From Trogon surrucura (lineage: Eukaryota > Chordata > Aves > Trogoniformes > Trogonidae), in assembly GCA_020746105.1 (NCBI GenBank), contig JAJGST010000022.1:434001-498000 (forward strand): 64,000 nucleotides of DNA. Reading direction: 5' to 3'. Made by a program: the position numbers and the translations under genes. This document shows positions 10,458-20,620 of the stretch, one piece after another. The notes under the pieces were generated by a model, which had not been told where the DNA came from, did no database searches, and saw only the letters and a program-made list of their open reading frames with translations. Every line of letters begins with the position of its first letter. Positions within the stretch are counted from its first letter, which is position 1.

Positions 10458-11197
10458 TAGTTCAATCTTCTTGTGCCATTTCTGTAGCCAGCCGGAGCAC
10501 TCAAAAATAGCTTACTCGCAAAAGGAAGTTTAAGAGACAAGAAAAGTTTGCTTTACAGGAAACAGTAGTGTGCAGGCAGAAACATCATACAAATCAAAGC
10601 AAACAGGTTTGCTAGTAGTCTTTTCTTCCTCAAATCTTATCTCAGACTATCTTAAAAGACAGGTTGAGGAACTTTTACATGATTGGGGTTTTAAACATAC
10701 TGTTTTTCTTCCGAACCTCCTAAATAAACAGTACATCAAGACAAACATAAATATTTCCTCAAAATGATACTGATTTATCTACATAATGTACACCAAATAT
10801 AGCTAGTCATCAGGAATCCTAAACTGTTTTTTTGAGGGGAAGCATGTCATGAGCACTATATTATCAGTGTGGGTCCACTCTAACAAACTGTCAACTGTTC
10901 TTCAAAATTAAATGATACCATGCTGCAATATCTCTTTGCAGATTCTGAACGGTCTCCTCCTTTAATATAACTATGTTTTAATCTTGTTTGGTAAGTTTAT
11001 GGACTGTTTATCTTCTCTGTACAAAATACCACTGAACACTACTACTAGCACAAAACTTGTTTTCATATCTTTACAGTATTTCCTTTGAATTCTAGCATCT
11101 TTTCAAATTAACAGTTTCCACTTCCAAAATGCAACCAATAACTATTTCAGATACACTATGTATGATTTCTATGTGTAATTAAAATCTGTAAATCACA
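10458..11197. other. AT-rich DNA, no gene recognised
   Basis: No coding or repeat signature is visible. Base 11198 is the left-arm partner of the last base of the window, so part of this stretch may also belong to the palindrome; its mirror lies outside the window. Confidence 0.5.
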
Positions 11198-11662
11198 ATA
11201 TGGAACTATCTAAACTTTGAGTGGAATATTTTAAATATATCAAAGATTTCTGAATAAGCTCATAGGATGAATTTCTTAAGGAAATAAACATTCTGAAACA
11301 TTTTACTCAGACCCTTTACAAAGATACCCACTGCACAGTATGATTTTTAATTAGAATAGTTAAACACATATGGAAAATCTTATCCAGCTCTAACTAGACA
11401 GTGTTACTGTTTTGGTGATCATCTAAATGACAGCAGCTCACTTGCTCTGATGACAAACAAGGAAAAACTATATCTCTTTCCCTCTAAATAATGAAAATTT
11501 CATAACTTAAGGTGGTTTTTTTTTTTTTCCATTATTTGAAGGAGACTGAGGGGTGAAAAAAAGAAAAAGAAGACCCTCTCTTACATCTCTCAGATGTTTG
11601 ACTGATGGAATATATTTGTAGCTTAAAAGACACTCACCACAATTGTGCGTAAGTAAATTTAC

Positions 11663-11771
11663 TTGGATGACTATGTGGCCACTTGGCAAATCCACCAACA
11701 AGACAAACTTGAGTGGACAGGATGTAATTTCATTTTCTCTCAAAATTTGTATATTGGAATATGTTCAAGAG
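11663..11771 (-). pseudogene. PGGT1B: PGGT1B-like exon with premature stop (left arm)
   Basis: The minus strand reads a 109 bp exon preceded by a good acceptor (ttcttttcag) and followed by a GTAAAT donor. It encodes LLNIFQYTNFERK, then an in-frame TGA (11730-11732), then NYILSTQ and LVGGFAKWPHSHPS. I recognise this as the exon of the geranylgeranyltransferase I beta subunit, a prenyltransferase that modifies CAAX proteins such as Rho GTPases. The stop falls where I expect Arg; CGA to TGA is a simple CpG transition. The phase follows correctly from the exon at 12166-12347. No final exon was found nearby. Confidence 0.85.
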
Positions 11772-11877
11772 CTGAAAAGAAGTTAGAATGTTACAGTAAT
11801 ATATTAAACCAGCATATTTTTAAATATTAAAATATGTCTGTTTACATAGATAAGTAGTGCAATATAGCATTAATCTG

Positions 11878-12025
11878 TGAGTCTCCTTTGCTGGAGACAT
11901 TCAAACCCCATCTGGATGCATTCCTGTGCGATCTACTGTAGGTGATCCTGCTCTGGCAGGGGGGCTGGGGTAGATGATCTTTTGAGGTCCCTTCTAAGCC
12001 CTAACATTCTGTGATTCTGTGATTT
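11878..12025 (+). mobile_element. CR1 3' end fragment (left arm)
   Basis: About 150 bp of the end of CR1 ORF2 and its 3' UTR (from gagtctcctttgctggagac), finishing in the tgtgattc tail. It lies within the intron between the two PGGT1B-like exons. Confidence 0.9.
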
Positions 12026-12141
12026 TTTTCAAGATGATAAATCTTTATAGTGATCTTTGCATATTCTTGTACTTGCACCAAATATGTAATTCTTCCAAGT
12101 AAAACAAGATGATTAAAGAAATCAAAACAAGTCAATAACTA

Positions 12142-12414
<273 letters not shown>

Positions 12415-12814
12415 TCAATCAGAATTTTAGCTAGGGTAACATCAATTAAACCAATGGATTTCTAAAAGGTGTACAACAGGAATGTGTAAATGTTAATGCG
12501 ACAGAAGACACTTCTTGATATGTTACTTGCACAAGAAAGCTAATGGGAAACCAGCTATCAGGCTATGATAATGAAGTAGAGATGCCAAAGGCAGTCACAG
12601 ACACAACTCCTCAGAGAAGAAAAATAAACCGAAGGGAAAGTGTCTGACAAGGAGCAAGCAAAAAAAACAGTAACAAACAAACAAAACCAACACAAAATCC
12701 CAAAGACATGGTTAATGCTATGAAAAAAATGGAGGATTCCCATGATTGTAACAAACACACAAATTATGCTTCAAAGGATTTTTTTTTTTATTGTCAAGAA
12801 AACTGCAAGGTAAA

Positions 12815-13053
12815 ATTTGAAATTAGAAGAGACACTCATATTCTTTACTGTGAGGGTGATGAGACACTGGAACGAGATGCCCAGAGAAGCTGTGGATGCC
12901 CCATCCCTGGAAGTGTTCAAGGCCAGGCTGGATGGGGCTTTGAGCAACCTGGGCTAGCGGGGGATGTCCGTGCCCATGGCAGGGGGATTGGGACTTTAAG
13001 GTCCCTTCTAACCCAAATCATTCTATGATTCTATGATTCTATGATTCTATGAT
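12815..13053 (+). mobile_element. CR1 3' end fragment (left arm)
   Basis: A 5'-truncated CR1 of a different subfamily: gtgagggtgatgagacactg through the 3' UTR, ending in four attctatg-type units. An upstream ORF (12708-13028) runs into it by chance. Confidence 0.88.
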
Positions 13054-13387
13054 CCTCTGGCTGTGTATCAGTGTCATCACTTTAAAAAAACCATCAAAGC
13101 TCATTCTGAGTCTATTACATGTAATTATATAATTACAGCCTGAAAGTAAGCTGTTGATACAAGACACGGAGACCAAGATCCACTGTTACACTATTATGGC
13201 ACTAGAAAACCCCATGAAATCTAGGATTATTTTTCATTCTGATGTTGAAATGCAGGAAGGATACTGAAATAATATTTGTTGTTGCTAACATTCTACAGCA
13301 ACTTATTTAACTACATTTTAAAATATGTAGGGGTGTAATTTAAGGTTTTCAACTTTTCTAAGGGTCTAGGGGCCAGCTTCTGGATGG

Positions 13388-14218
13388 ACTGATGTCGCGG
13401 GTTAGGGCTGGGCCGGCCACTAACACGGACAGACACTCTCTAACCCCCTCTTCCCCCCAAAAAAAATGGGAAGAGAAAAGGGAATGAGGCAGAGAGACTT
13501 ACGTGTTAGAGGAGGAAAAAAAAAACCAAACTAGAACAGCTTTAATGAAAATAATAGGAATAATGGTAAAAAGATAAAAGTAAAGAACTATATACAACTA
13601 TAGATAATAGCCTGATATCAAACCCGACTCCCTCCCCTGCTAGAAATCACCACTGGTGCTGCAGAGCAGGAGGCACTGGGGAAACCCCAGGCTCAGTGGC
13701 GGCGGGAGCTGGATACAGGGAGCTGGATTCGGGAACTCAGGATCCGGATCAAAAGCAGGAGGTCAGATGGAGTCCTCTCTGGACACCGGCCATTGCAGAA
13801 AAGAAGGGCAAAACGAAGAAAAAAGGGAACGAAACTCTCGTGATCACTCAATTTATACTAGATATGACGTATATGGGATGGAATACTCTCGTTGGTCACC
13901 TGTCCCGTCTATTACCCCCCGGAGGTGCCACCTTTTACTTCCTTGTGCCCCCCTCTTACTACCCGGCACCCCCAGCGTGGCACACAAGAGCCAGCAGTGG
14001 CCTTGGTCACTGCAGGAATAAGTATAAGCAAGAGCCTTTCTGCATCCCAGTCCCAGGCAGTGACTGTAAACATCAGGTGTTATCACTGCCAGTAGCACAC
14101 ACTGTCTGCAAAAACATGCTGCTGACTTCAGAACGTGCAGCCTTTTAGAAGAGACTAAACTGGAAAGTAAAATTCACTAAACAGGACTGGGTTTTTTAGC
14201 TAAACCCAGGACAACTGA
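13388..14218 (-). mobile_element. Solo LTR of the ERVL family (left arm)
   Basis: The LTR itself is 13393-14213 (821 bp), the same family as 24525-25346 but inverted. On the minus strand it begins TGTCCTGGG and ends GCGACA. It is bounded by a 5 bp target duplication actga (13388-13392 and 14214-14218), so it is an independent insertion reduced to one LTR by LTR-LTR recombination. The signal AATGAAAATAATAGG lies near the end and should not be over-read. Confidence 0.92.
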
Positions 14219-14229
14219 CTACCTTGATC

Positions 14230-14899
14230 CACTGGAGATGAGGAACAGCATCAGCTTGTCTGTGCTATTCATATCTGTGTGAGTGCGGGTATTGTAACAG
14301 TATGTGAAAGGAAAGAATCTGTTCCTTTAAGGGTATCTGGTCAAGGGCCTTTTCAACACAAAAAGGGATATTAAGAAAAAGGGGGAAGGCATAAACAAAA
14401 AAATATACAGAGACACAAACCTGACTGACAAACAAGAAGGGAGGCAGCGATGGGAACCAAACCAGCTCAGTCACACTAATTGGTAAGGATATATGGAGTG
14501 TGGGAATATTTATTTCATTAAGATTATCTGATCAAGGACCTTGTGAAATGCAGAAACTGGGGAAGACATAAACAAAACATAGAGATGCAAACCTGACAGG
14601 CAAACATAATGGAGACAAAGACAGGAAACAAACCTGATCAGTCACACTAACTGATGGGCTATCAAAAAACCACACTTGGACTTTGCAGCTGATAAGGATG
14701 CAAACGAGTCCAGGATATTGGAAGGGAGGTGGGTGGAACTGTGCAAACAGATGAGGGAATGTGCAGGGGAAGGGGGAGGAGGTAAGAAGAAAACGGGAGT
14801 GGACAGAAAAGGATATAAAAAGCACTGGTCAAGTCTAAAATGGCACCAGTCAATACACTTGTCTGACTGAGCCCTGCACCTAATCACTGCAGTCTGTCC

Positions 14900-14900
<1 letters not shown>
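14230..14900 (+). repeat. Unclassified retroelement-like segment with a duplicated block (left arm)
   Basis: Two diverged direct copies of a block of about 150 bp lie at roughly 14322-14478 and 14509-14650. They share tatctg-tcaaggacc-like starts, a purine-rich gggggaaggcataaac or ggggaagacataaac core, and ends reading cagtcacactaa. A TATA-like gatataaaaag occurs near 14813. This could be part of an old LTR or leader, but I cannot assign a family. ORFs here are chance. Confidence 0.45.

Positions 14901-14902
<2 letters not shown>

Positions 14903-14935
<33 letters not shown>
14903..14935. repeat. (AT)n microsatellite (left arm)
   Basis: About 33 bp of alternating AT. The right-arm copy (60265-60295) is about 2 bp shorter and accounts for one step in the pairing sum between the arms. 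Confidence 0.95.
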
Positions 14936-14936
<1 letters not shown>

Positions 14937-14969
14937 TTTCTTAACTATTTCTCTGCATAAACTCTCTCT

Positions 14970-15165
14970 GTATTCCTATTTGTTCTGCTCTCTATTGCTA
15001 TAGCACCAGTGTGTGGGTCGCAGTTTTCTTTCACCTGAGGAGGCATCCAGCACAATTGGAACACACAGATGAGCTTGCAACCGAGGGGTGGATTTAACCA
15101 TGGACGCTATTGTGCAGGTTATCCACGATTGTGAAGCATGTGCCACAGTCAAGCAAGCTAAACAG
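14970..15165 (+). mobile_element. Older ERVL pol fragment, 5' half (left arm)
   Basis: 14970 to about 15055 matches the RT segment found at 21785-21855 of the nested provirus (ctattgctatagcacc, then tttcacctgaggaggcatcc). It then jumps to integrase sequence (ggggtggatttaaccatgga, matching 23402 onward). RT is therefore joined to integrase by an internal deletion. The fragment ends at aacag (15161-15165), the target duplication of the 10 kb ERVL inserted here, and resumes at 25347. Confidence 0.85.
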
Positions 15166-15293
15166 TGTCCTGGGTTTAGCTAAAAACCCAGTCCCTGTTT
15201 AGTGATTTTTACTTTCCAGTTTAGTGTCTTCTAAAAGGCTGCACGTTCTGAAGTCAGCAGCATGTTTTTGCAGACAGTGTGTGCTACTGGCAG
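15166..15293 (+). repeat. Truncated 5' LTR of ERVL (left arm)
   Basis: Matches the first 128 bp of the LTR at 24525 (tgtcctgggtttagctaaaa to gctactggcagt) and then passes directly into gag. The rest of the LTR and the leader with its primer site are missing. The deletion is present in both arms, so it predates or was shared through the palindrome. Confidence 0.9.
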
Positions 15294-16621
15294 TTGAGAG
15301 CGTATCAGAGCCTTTCTTTGAAAGTTCTGAAGGGTTAGAAAAGGAAAACCGGACAGCTCACATCATGTTATCGGTCGGTGAAATGTTATGTCATGTCCTT
15401 TTAAATGTGGGTTCCTCATTAGGTGTCAAAATTTTATCCAAACTCTTGAGTGTGATTTGGTATCTCTTTCTGTGGTTTGCCTGTTTTGGTTATGTGACGA
15501 GACTTCTCACTGTACTGTTTTTTTTAGTGTCGGTGTATTCTGCAGTAATTTGGGTGATCGGCATACCTGAATACCTTAAGAGCACAACGATGAATTTTGT
15601 TTCTAACTACACTTTCAATTTCACCTTAGGAAATTATACTCATTTGTTTGCTAATCTGAGTCTACCAGGTTTTGAGGATTGTGATTGTGAATGCAGTTAT
15701 TTTGATCGAAAGATTGAATTGTTATTGATTCTGATGTTAATGCCCATGAATCTCTTGGCATTGTGGCGTTTCTGTAGGAATTTGTGCAAGTCATGGAGTA
15801 TCACTGTGTCCTTTAGCACTCGGTCTGTATCAGCAAATGTCGCCCCTGTGACTAGAAAGAAACATCGGAAAAAGTCAATTGCCCTACCAATGGATAACAC
15901 AACTCCAGGACAAAGCCCTTCTAAAGTAGCACCATCAGATGACTCAGCTTCAGACTCAGGAAAGAAAGCTGGTATCCCTGTGACTGGGAAGAAACATCTA
16001 ACAAAGACAAATTGCCCAACATCAGATGATTCTGATCCAGGAAAGGGTCCTTCCCAACCGAAGTCATCAGATAGTTCAGAGCCAGAAACGGAGGCAGCTG
16101 TCAAACCTTTAACTCTGAGGGACATGCGAGATGGGAGAAAGGACTTTGGCCGTCGTGAGGGTGAATCATATTACAGGTGGCTACTCCGATGCTGGGATAA
16201 AGGAGCCGATACCATTAATCTGAACGGTAAAGAAGCCAAACAGCTGGGATCCCTGTCTGGAAACACAGGCGTTGACACGGAACTTGCGAAAGACGACAAC
16301 AGTCTCAGCCTCTGGAGACGACTCTTGACAGCTATTAAGAACCGGTATACCCTCAAGGATGATCTTCCTATCCACACAACCAACTGGACCAGCATGGAGA
16401 AAGGCATTAAGTTCCTGAGAGAACTAGCAGTGATAGAGGTGATTTACAGCGATCCACAAACAATTTTAAACCCTGACAAAATGCCCTGCCACAAACCCGT
16501 TATTCAGATGTTTGTGAGGAGTGCCCCAACAGTGTATAAGCACACCTTGTCAACAGTGATCTGGGCATTAGATGGAGATGGTCGGGTACCAACAGTGAGT
16601 GAAGTGACCAACAAAGCATGA
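15224..16621 (+). CDS. gag: ERVL gag-like ORF with membrane-spanning N-terminal domain (left arm)
   Basis: A 465-codon ORF. Residues 1-24 come from LTR sequence, so the original start is probably a later Met, for example Met48. Residues about 73-89, 93-114 and 164-182 are strongly hydrophobic, like transmembrane helices. Between the second and third lie four N-glycosylation sequons (N128, N132, N137, N144) and a CDCEC cluster at 153-157. Residues 205-290 are a Lys/Ser-rich linker with an internal repeat (PVTRKKH and PVTGKKH, each followed by SDDS). From about 305 comes the ERVL-type capsid signature RWLLRCWDKGAD and GKEAKQLGSLS, then LSLWRRLL. A TGA at 16619 ends it early; gag continues to the solo LTR and beyond. 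A membrane-anchored N-terminus is unexpected for gag. Confidence 0.75.
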   Translation: MSSKRLHVLKSAACFCRQCVLLAVESVSEPFFESSEGLEKENRTAHIMLSVGEMLCHVLLNVGSSLGVKILSKLLSVIWYLFLWFACFGYVTRLLTVLFFLVSVYSAVIWVIGIPEYLKSTTMNFVSNYTFNFTLGNYTHLFANLSLPGFEDCDCECSYFDRKIELLLILMLMPMNLLALWRFCRNLCKSWSITVSFSTRSVSANVAPVTRKKHRKKSIALPMDNTTPGQSPSKVAPSDDSASDSGKKAGIPVTGKKHLTKTNCPTSDDSDPGKGPSQPKSSDSSEPETEAAVKPLTLRDMRDGRKDFGRREGESYYRWLLRCWDKGADTINLNGKEAKQLGSLSGNTGVDTELAKDDNSLSLWRRLLTAIKNRYTLKDDLPIHTTNWTSMEKGIKFLRELAVIEVIYSDPQTILNPDKMPCHKPVIQMFVRSAPTVYKHTLSTVIWALDGDGRVPTVSEVTNKA

Positions 16622-16669
16622 CAGTATGAAGACAGTAATGCCAATCCCCAACAAATTCAGATTGCTGCC

Positions 16670-17862
16670 TGTTTTGGTTTGGCCTGGCCAGATTTCAGCG
16701 GCGGGGGGGGGGAGCTGCAGGGTGGCTTCTGTAAGAAGCTGCTAGAAGCTCCCCAAGTTTGATAGAGCCAATGCCAGCCGGCTCCAAAGAGGGACCCGCC
16801 GCTGGCCAAGGCTGAACCTATCAGTAAGGTGATAGCAGAGGAACGCCTCTGTGAAAAACATATTTAAGAACGGGAAAAAGAACTGCGCCATAACAGCTGG
16901 CACAGAGATGGAGGAGTGAGAATCTGTGCAGACACCAAGGTCAGTGAAGAAGGAGGAGGGGGGAGGATGAGCTCCAGGCGCCGGAGCAGAAGGAGTCCCC
17001 CGGGTCCGTGGTGAAGACCATGGTGAAGCGGGTTGTCCCCCTGCAGCCCATGGGCGAGGTGCAGATGTCCACCGTGAGGATCACCGCGTAGATGTCCACC
17101 GAGGACTCCACGCCGTGTGGGTGGATGCCTGAAAGGGGACTGTAGCCTGTGGGAAGCCCGCATCGGAGCAGGTCGCTGCCGGAACCTGTAGCCCGTGGAA
17201 GAGAGGAATGCCCACGCTGGAGCAGGTTGGCTGGTGGGACTTTTGGGATGCTGCGGGTGGCTCACGCTGGAGCAGTTTCCCCCGAAGGACTGCGCCTCAG
17301 ACTCACGAGGGGTGGGCTGCCCCTCGTGAGGTGTCTCCCATTGGGCAGTTTGTGATGAATTGCCCTTCGTGGGACGACTCACGTCGGAGAAGAGAGCGTG
17401 AAGCTTGTCTCCCGTGAGAGGGACCCCACAATGGCCCTGGGGAAGAGTGAAGAGTCCTCCCCCGGAGTGAGGAAGCAGCGGTGGAACCAACGTTGGATGA
17501 ACTGACCGTAACCCCCATTCCCTGTCCCCCTGCGCCGCTCGGGGGGGAGGAGGTGGAGAAACCGGGATTGATGTTAAGCCCGGGAAGATAGGGAGGGATG
17601 GGGGGAAGGTGTTCTGTTTAAGCTTTGTTTGCTCTTTCTCACTTCTCACTACTCCTCTCTGATTAGTTCTTTTAATAAATGTACCTAATTTCCCCAAAAC
17701 TGAGTCTGTTTTGCCCGGGACGGTAAATGAGGGTGATCTCCCTGTCCTTATCTCAAAAACCCGGAACCCTTGGAAATATTTTCTCCCCTGCTCATTAGTG
17801 AAGGGGGAGTGAGTGAGCGGCTGTGTGGGTACCTGGCGGCTGGCCAGGGTCAACCCACGACA
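16670..17862 (+). mobile_element. Solo LTR, 1.2 kb family, inserted in gag (left arm)
   Basis: A 1193 bp LTR beginning TGTTTTGGTTTGGCC and ending CAACCCACGACA, with AATAAA near 17675. The 5 bp target duplication ctgcc flanks it (16665-16669 and 17863-17867), so the host gag can be followed across it. A second member is at 26609-27790. A 385-codon frame is open antisense (16864-18021), but it is GC-rich, runs past the LTR end and lacks any domain; I treat it as a shadow. Confidence 0.93.
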
Positions 17863-17867
17863 CTGCC

Positions 17868-18158
17868 GTGGAGAAATCAATTGAGAAATCAATTGAGAAA
17901 GCAATGGAGAAAACCAATGAATCAACTGAGAGAGCAATTGAGAAAAGCAATCAAGCAATTGAGAAAAATAGTGAATCATTTGAGAAAACCAATCAATCAT
18001 TAGAGAAGCTGAGTGATACATTGTCCAAGAGAGATGACAGACCTCAATGGAGCCGCGTTGATGCTGTTAGAAAATACAGACCTTCAAGATCAACTAAAAA
18101 TGATGGCAACTTGTCACGGAATGACTTGTGGTTTTTCCTACGTGGATATGGTGAGTGA
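17868..18158 (+). pseudogene. gag: ERVL gag continuation with coiled-coil repeats (left arm)
   Basis: After the solo LTR the frame reads about eight imperfect 7-residue units (EKSIEKS, EKAMEKT, ERAIEKS, EKNSESF and similar), which predict a coiled coil. Next come a basic stretch (VDAVRKYRPSRSTKND) and NDLWFFLRG. The coding sequence stops at 18158, next to an antisense LTR. More gag C-terminal sequence probably resumes at 20246-20600, after the LTR and CR1 insertions. Confidence 0.75.
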
Positions 18159-18159
18159 C

Positions 18160-18525
18160 TTGCGGAATGCAGACTCCACAATCAATTAGATTGTAAAGTA
18201 GGTATGTTTTATTCTCAGCGCTGGACGCACATACGGTCATCTGTCAAAGCCGTGCGTGCCTCAACGCGGCACCTGTCTTGACTATATACATTAAAGTGTT
18301 GCATATTCATAACGTTTCGCAATACGCCTATACATATGCATAACATGTCCCGCTTCGTATTAAAATGAGTCATTTCCATAATCTCCTCCTGTCTGCGCCT
18401 GCATAGTGCCTTCTGGTGGTGGTCGTTGGGGGTCTTCTAGAGGAAGGCTCGTAGTCTTCCTCGCTATGCACTTTTCACCTTTAGTTCCTTGCGCAGACTC
18501 AGTCAGCTGACTCCTTCGGACTGCG
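18160..18525 (-). mobile_element. LTR of an unassigned ERV, antisense (left arm)
   Basis: About 370 bp with an AATAAA signal on the minus strand (tttatt near 18209) and an AT-rich U3-like body. It begins at the broken gag sequence and ends where the GC-rich CR1 5' UTR begins. I could not define a target duplication, so the edges are approximate and it may have inserted into the CR1 leader. Confidence 0.6.
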
Positions 18526-20245
18526 CGGACAGCGGCAGCGGCAGCTGCTGCAGTAAGAGCGGTTTTTTTCTCTGATTTCTGGGCGGATTGAGGCGAGAGG
18601 GGGCTTTGCCGGGGACGGTGAAGCTGAGAAGAGAGAGCGGGACCCGGAACTGAGAGGGAATCTCGCGAGGCGGGAGCGAGTGACGTAGGCGAGGAGGAAG
18701 CCGGCAGCCCGCGAAACTCAAAAGCGGCCAGAGCGGCTGACTCTTGAGAGCGGCGCGAGTGTGGGGGAGGGGAGGACCTGCTGGACTCTGGTGATTCGAG
18801 GGCACAGCGGGGTGTTACTGCTGGCTCAGGAAGGGCGAGGATCGCAGACCCTGGGCATAAGAGGTGAAGGAGTGGTTGTTGGTCAATTCTTTTCTATTTT
18901 TTTTTTTGATCATTTTTCTTTCCTTTTTTTTTTTTTTTTTTTTTCTTCCCCATTATGGTTGCCAGCAGACAGAAAGCCACCACGAGAAGGAGTGTGGGGA
19001 CCCAAACAGTGCTCCAGCACAAGGATGCAGCTGTGCAGGCTGCCGGCTGCAGGGAGTGCCTGAGCCTGTGCTTCCCAGAGGCTGCATCTGACAGTGCCTG
19101 TGGGAGGTGCGGTCAGTTGGATGATCTCCTCCATCTTGTGGTAGAGCTAAAAGAAGAAGTGGAGAGGCTGAGGAGCATCAGGGAGTGTGAAAGAGAGATA
19201 GATTGGTGGAGCCAGTCCCTGATGCACACACAGCACTCTCCACGTGCAACAGGGGATCCCCTCCCCTCTGGCCATGAGGTCAAAGGAGGGGACCAAGGTG
19301 ATGAGGGGGAATGGAAACGAGTCCTGGCTCGGAGAGGAAGGCGGGTCCATGCCCAGCCTCCCTCACCTGCTCAGTTGCCTCTACAGAACAGGTACAGTGC
19401 TCTGGAAGAGGAGAGCCAAGGAAAAGAAGAGGTGAATGAATGTGGAGACGTAAGGTTGACTTCGCTGAGTAAGTCAGACCCATGCATCAGGACTAGTTCA
19501 ACTAAAAAGAAAAGGAGGGTAGTTGTCATTGGTGACTCCATCCTGAGCAGCGCAGGGGAAAGGGACCTGGGGGTTCTAGTGGACAGCAGGATGACCATGA
19601 GCCAGCAATGTGCCCTCGTGGCCAAGAAGGCCAATGGCATCCTGGGGTGTATTAGAAGGGGAGTAGCAAGTAGGTCGAGAGAGGTCCTCCTGCCCCTCTG
19701 CTCTGCCCTGGTGAGGCCGCATCTGGAATATTGTGTCCAGTTCTGGGCCTCTCAGTTCAAGAGAGACAGGGAGCTGCTTGAGAGAGTCCAGCGTAGAGCC
19801 ACAAAGATGGTGAAGGGAGTGGAGCATCTCCCTTATGAGGAAAGGCTGAAGGAGCTGGATCTCTTTAGCTTGGAGAAGAGGAGGCTGAGGGGTGACCTCA
19901 TTAATGTTTATAAATATGTCAAGGGGGAATGTCAGGAGGATGGAGCCAGGCTCTTTTCAGCGGCGTCCACTGACAAGACAAGGGGCAATGGGTGGAAGCT
20001 GGAACACAGGAGGTTCCAGAAAAATATGAGGAAAAACTTTTTTACTGTGAGGGTGACCGAGCCCTGGCACAGGCTGCCCAGGGAGGTTGTGGAATCTCCT
20101 TCTCTGGAGACATTCAAAACCCGCCTGGACGCGTTCCTGTGCGCTCTACTGTAGGTGATCCTGCTCTGGCAGGGGGGTTGGACTAGATGATCTTTAAGGT
20201 CCCTTCCAACCTTTAACGTTCTGTGATTCTGTGATTCTGTGATCT
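18526..20245 (+). mobile_element. CR1 LINE with 5' UTR and internal deletion fusing ORF1 to ORF2 (left arm)
   Basis: The 5' end is a GC-rich region of about 430 bp, with a poly-T run before the ATG, as expected of a CR1 promoter/5' UTR. The ORF at 18955-20154 (399 codons) reads ORF1 N-terminus (Cys-rich zinc-knuckle-like part, then a coiled-coil-like [17 protein letters not shown]) up to the start of the esterase-like domain (VVVIGDSIL at about residue 196). It then continues in frame into the ORF2 C-terminus ([15 protein letters not shown]) to the natural ORF2 stop. Endonuclease and RT are absent. The 3' UTR ends in the tgtgattc tail. It cannot retrotranspose by itself. Confidence 0.88.
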
Positions 20246-20600
20246 TTGGGCTTCCATCCAAACTGCGGAGCTGGTATCAACTGGTCTTGAACTGCTCCAG
20301 TGGGTTTCTACAATGCTCAACTACTATCAAAGAATACCTTAACAATCCATGTAATTAATCAGTATCTCTACCTCTGTTTGAATACAATCATATGCTAATT
20401 TTTCTATAATCCTCCCATCAGTGAGGACATGAGAAGCTGGGATGGAAAACCTACTTCTGCTCTACGGGAACGAGTATCCAGTTTGCGAAACACAAACAGA
20501 AGACAACAATCTGCCACGAGAAGGAATAATCAGAATGTAAATGTAGTTAATACCAATACTGTGAATCAGGTAAACCCCGTGAATCAACCTCAAAATTAGA
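20246..20600 (+). pseudogene. gag: ERVL gag C-terminal region (left arm)
   Basis: Low-complexity Asn/Gln/Val-rich coding from about 20415 (MRSWDGKP-like, then NVNVVNTNTVNQVNPVNQ) ending in a stop at 20598, just before the protease frame. There is no CCHC knuckle, as usual for ERVL. Earlier parts of the interval contain stops. Confidence 0.5.
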
Positions 20601-20620
20601 GGGACCCTGCCTCCGGCCAG

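Noticed and set aside
13656-14148. Two overlapping ORFs of 121 and 150 codons
   Set aside because: They lie in the antisense solo ERVL LTR and recur wherever that LTR occurs, with frame changes between copies.
16864-18021. 385-codon antisense ORF across the 1.2 kb solo LTR
   Set aside because: It is GC-rich LTR sequence read antisense, extends past the LTR into gag repeats, has low-complexity Pro/Ser/His composition and no recognisable domain; the second LTR copy breaks it.
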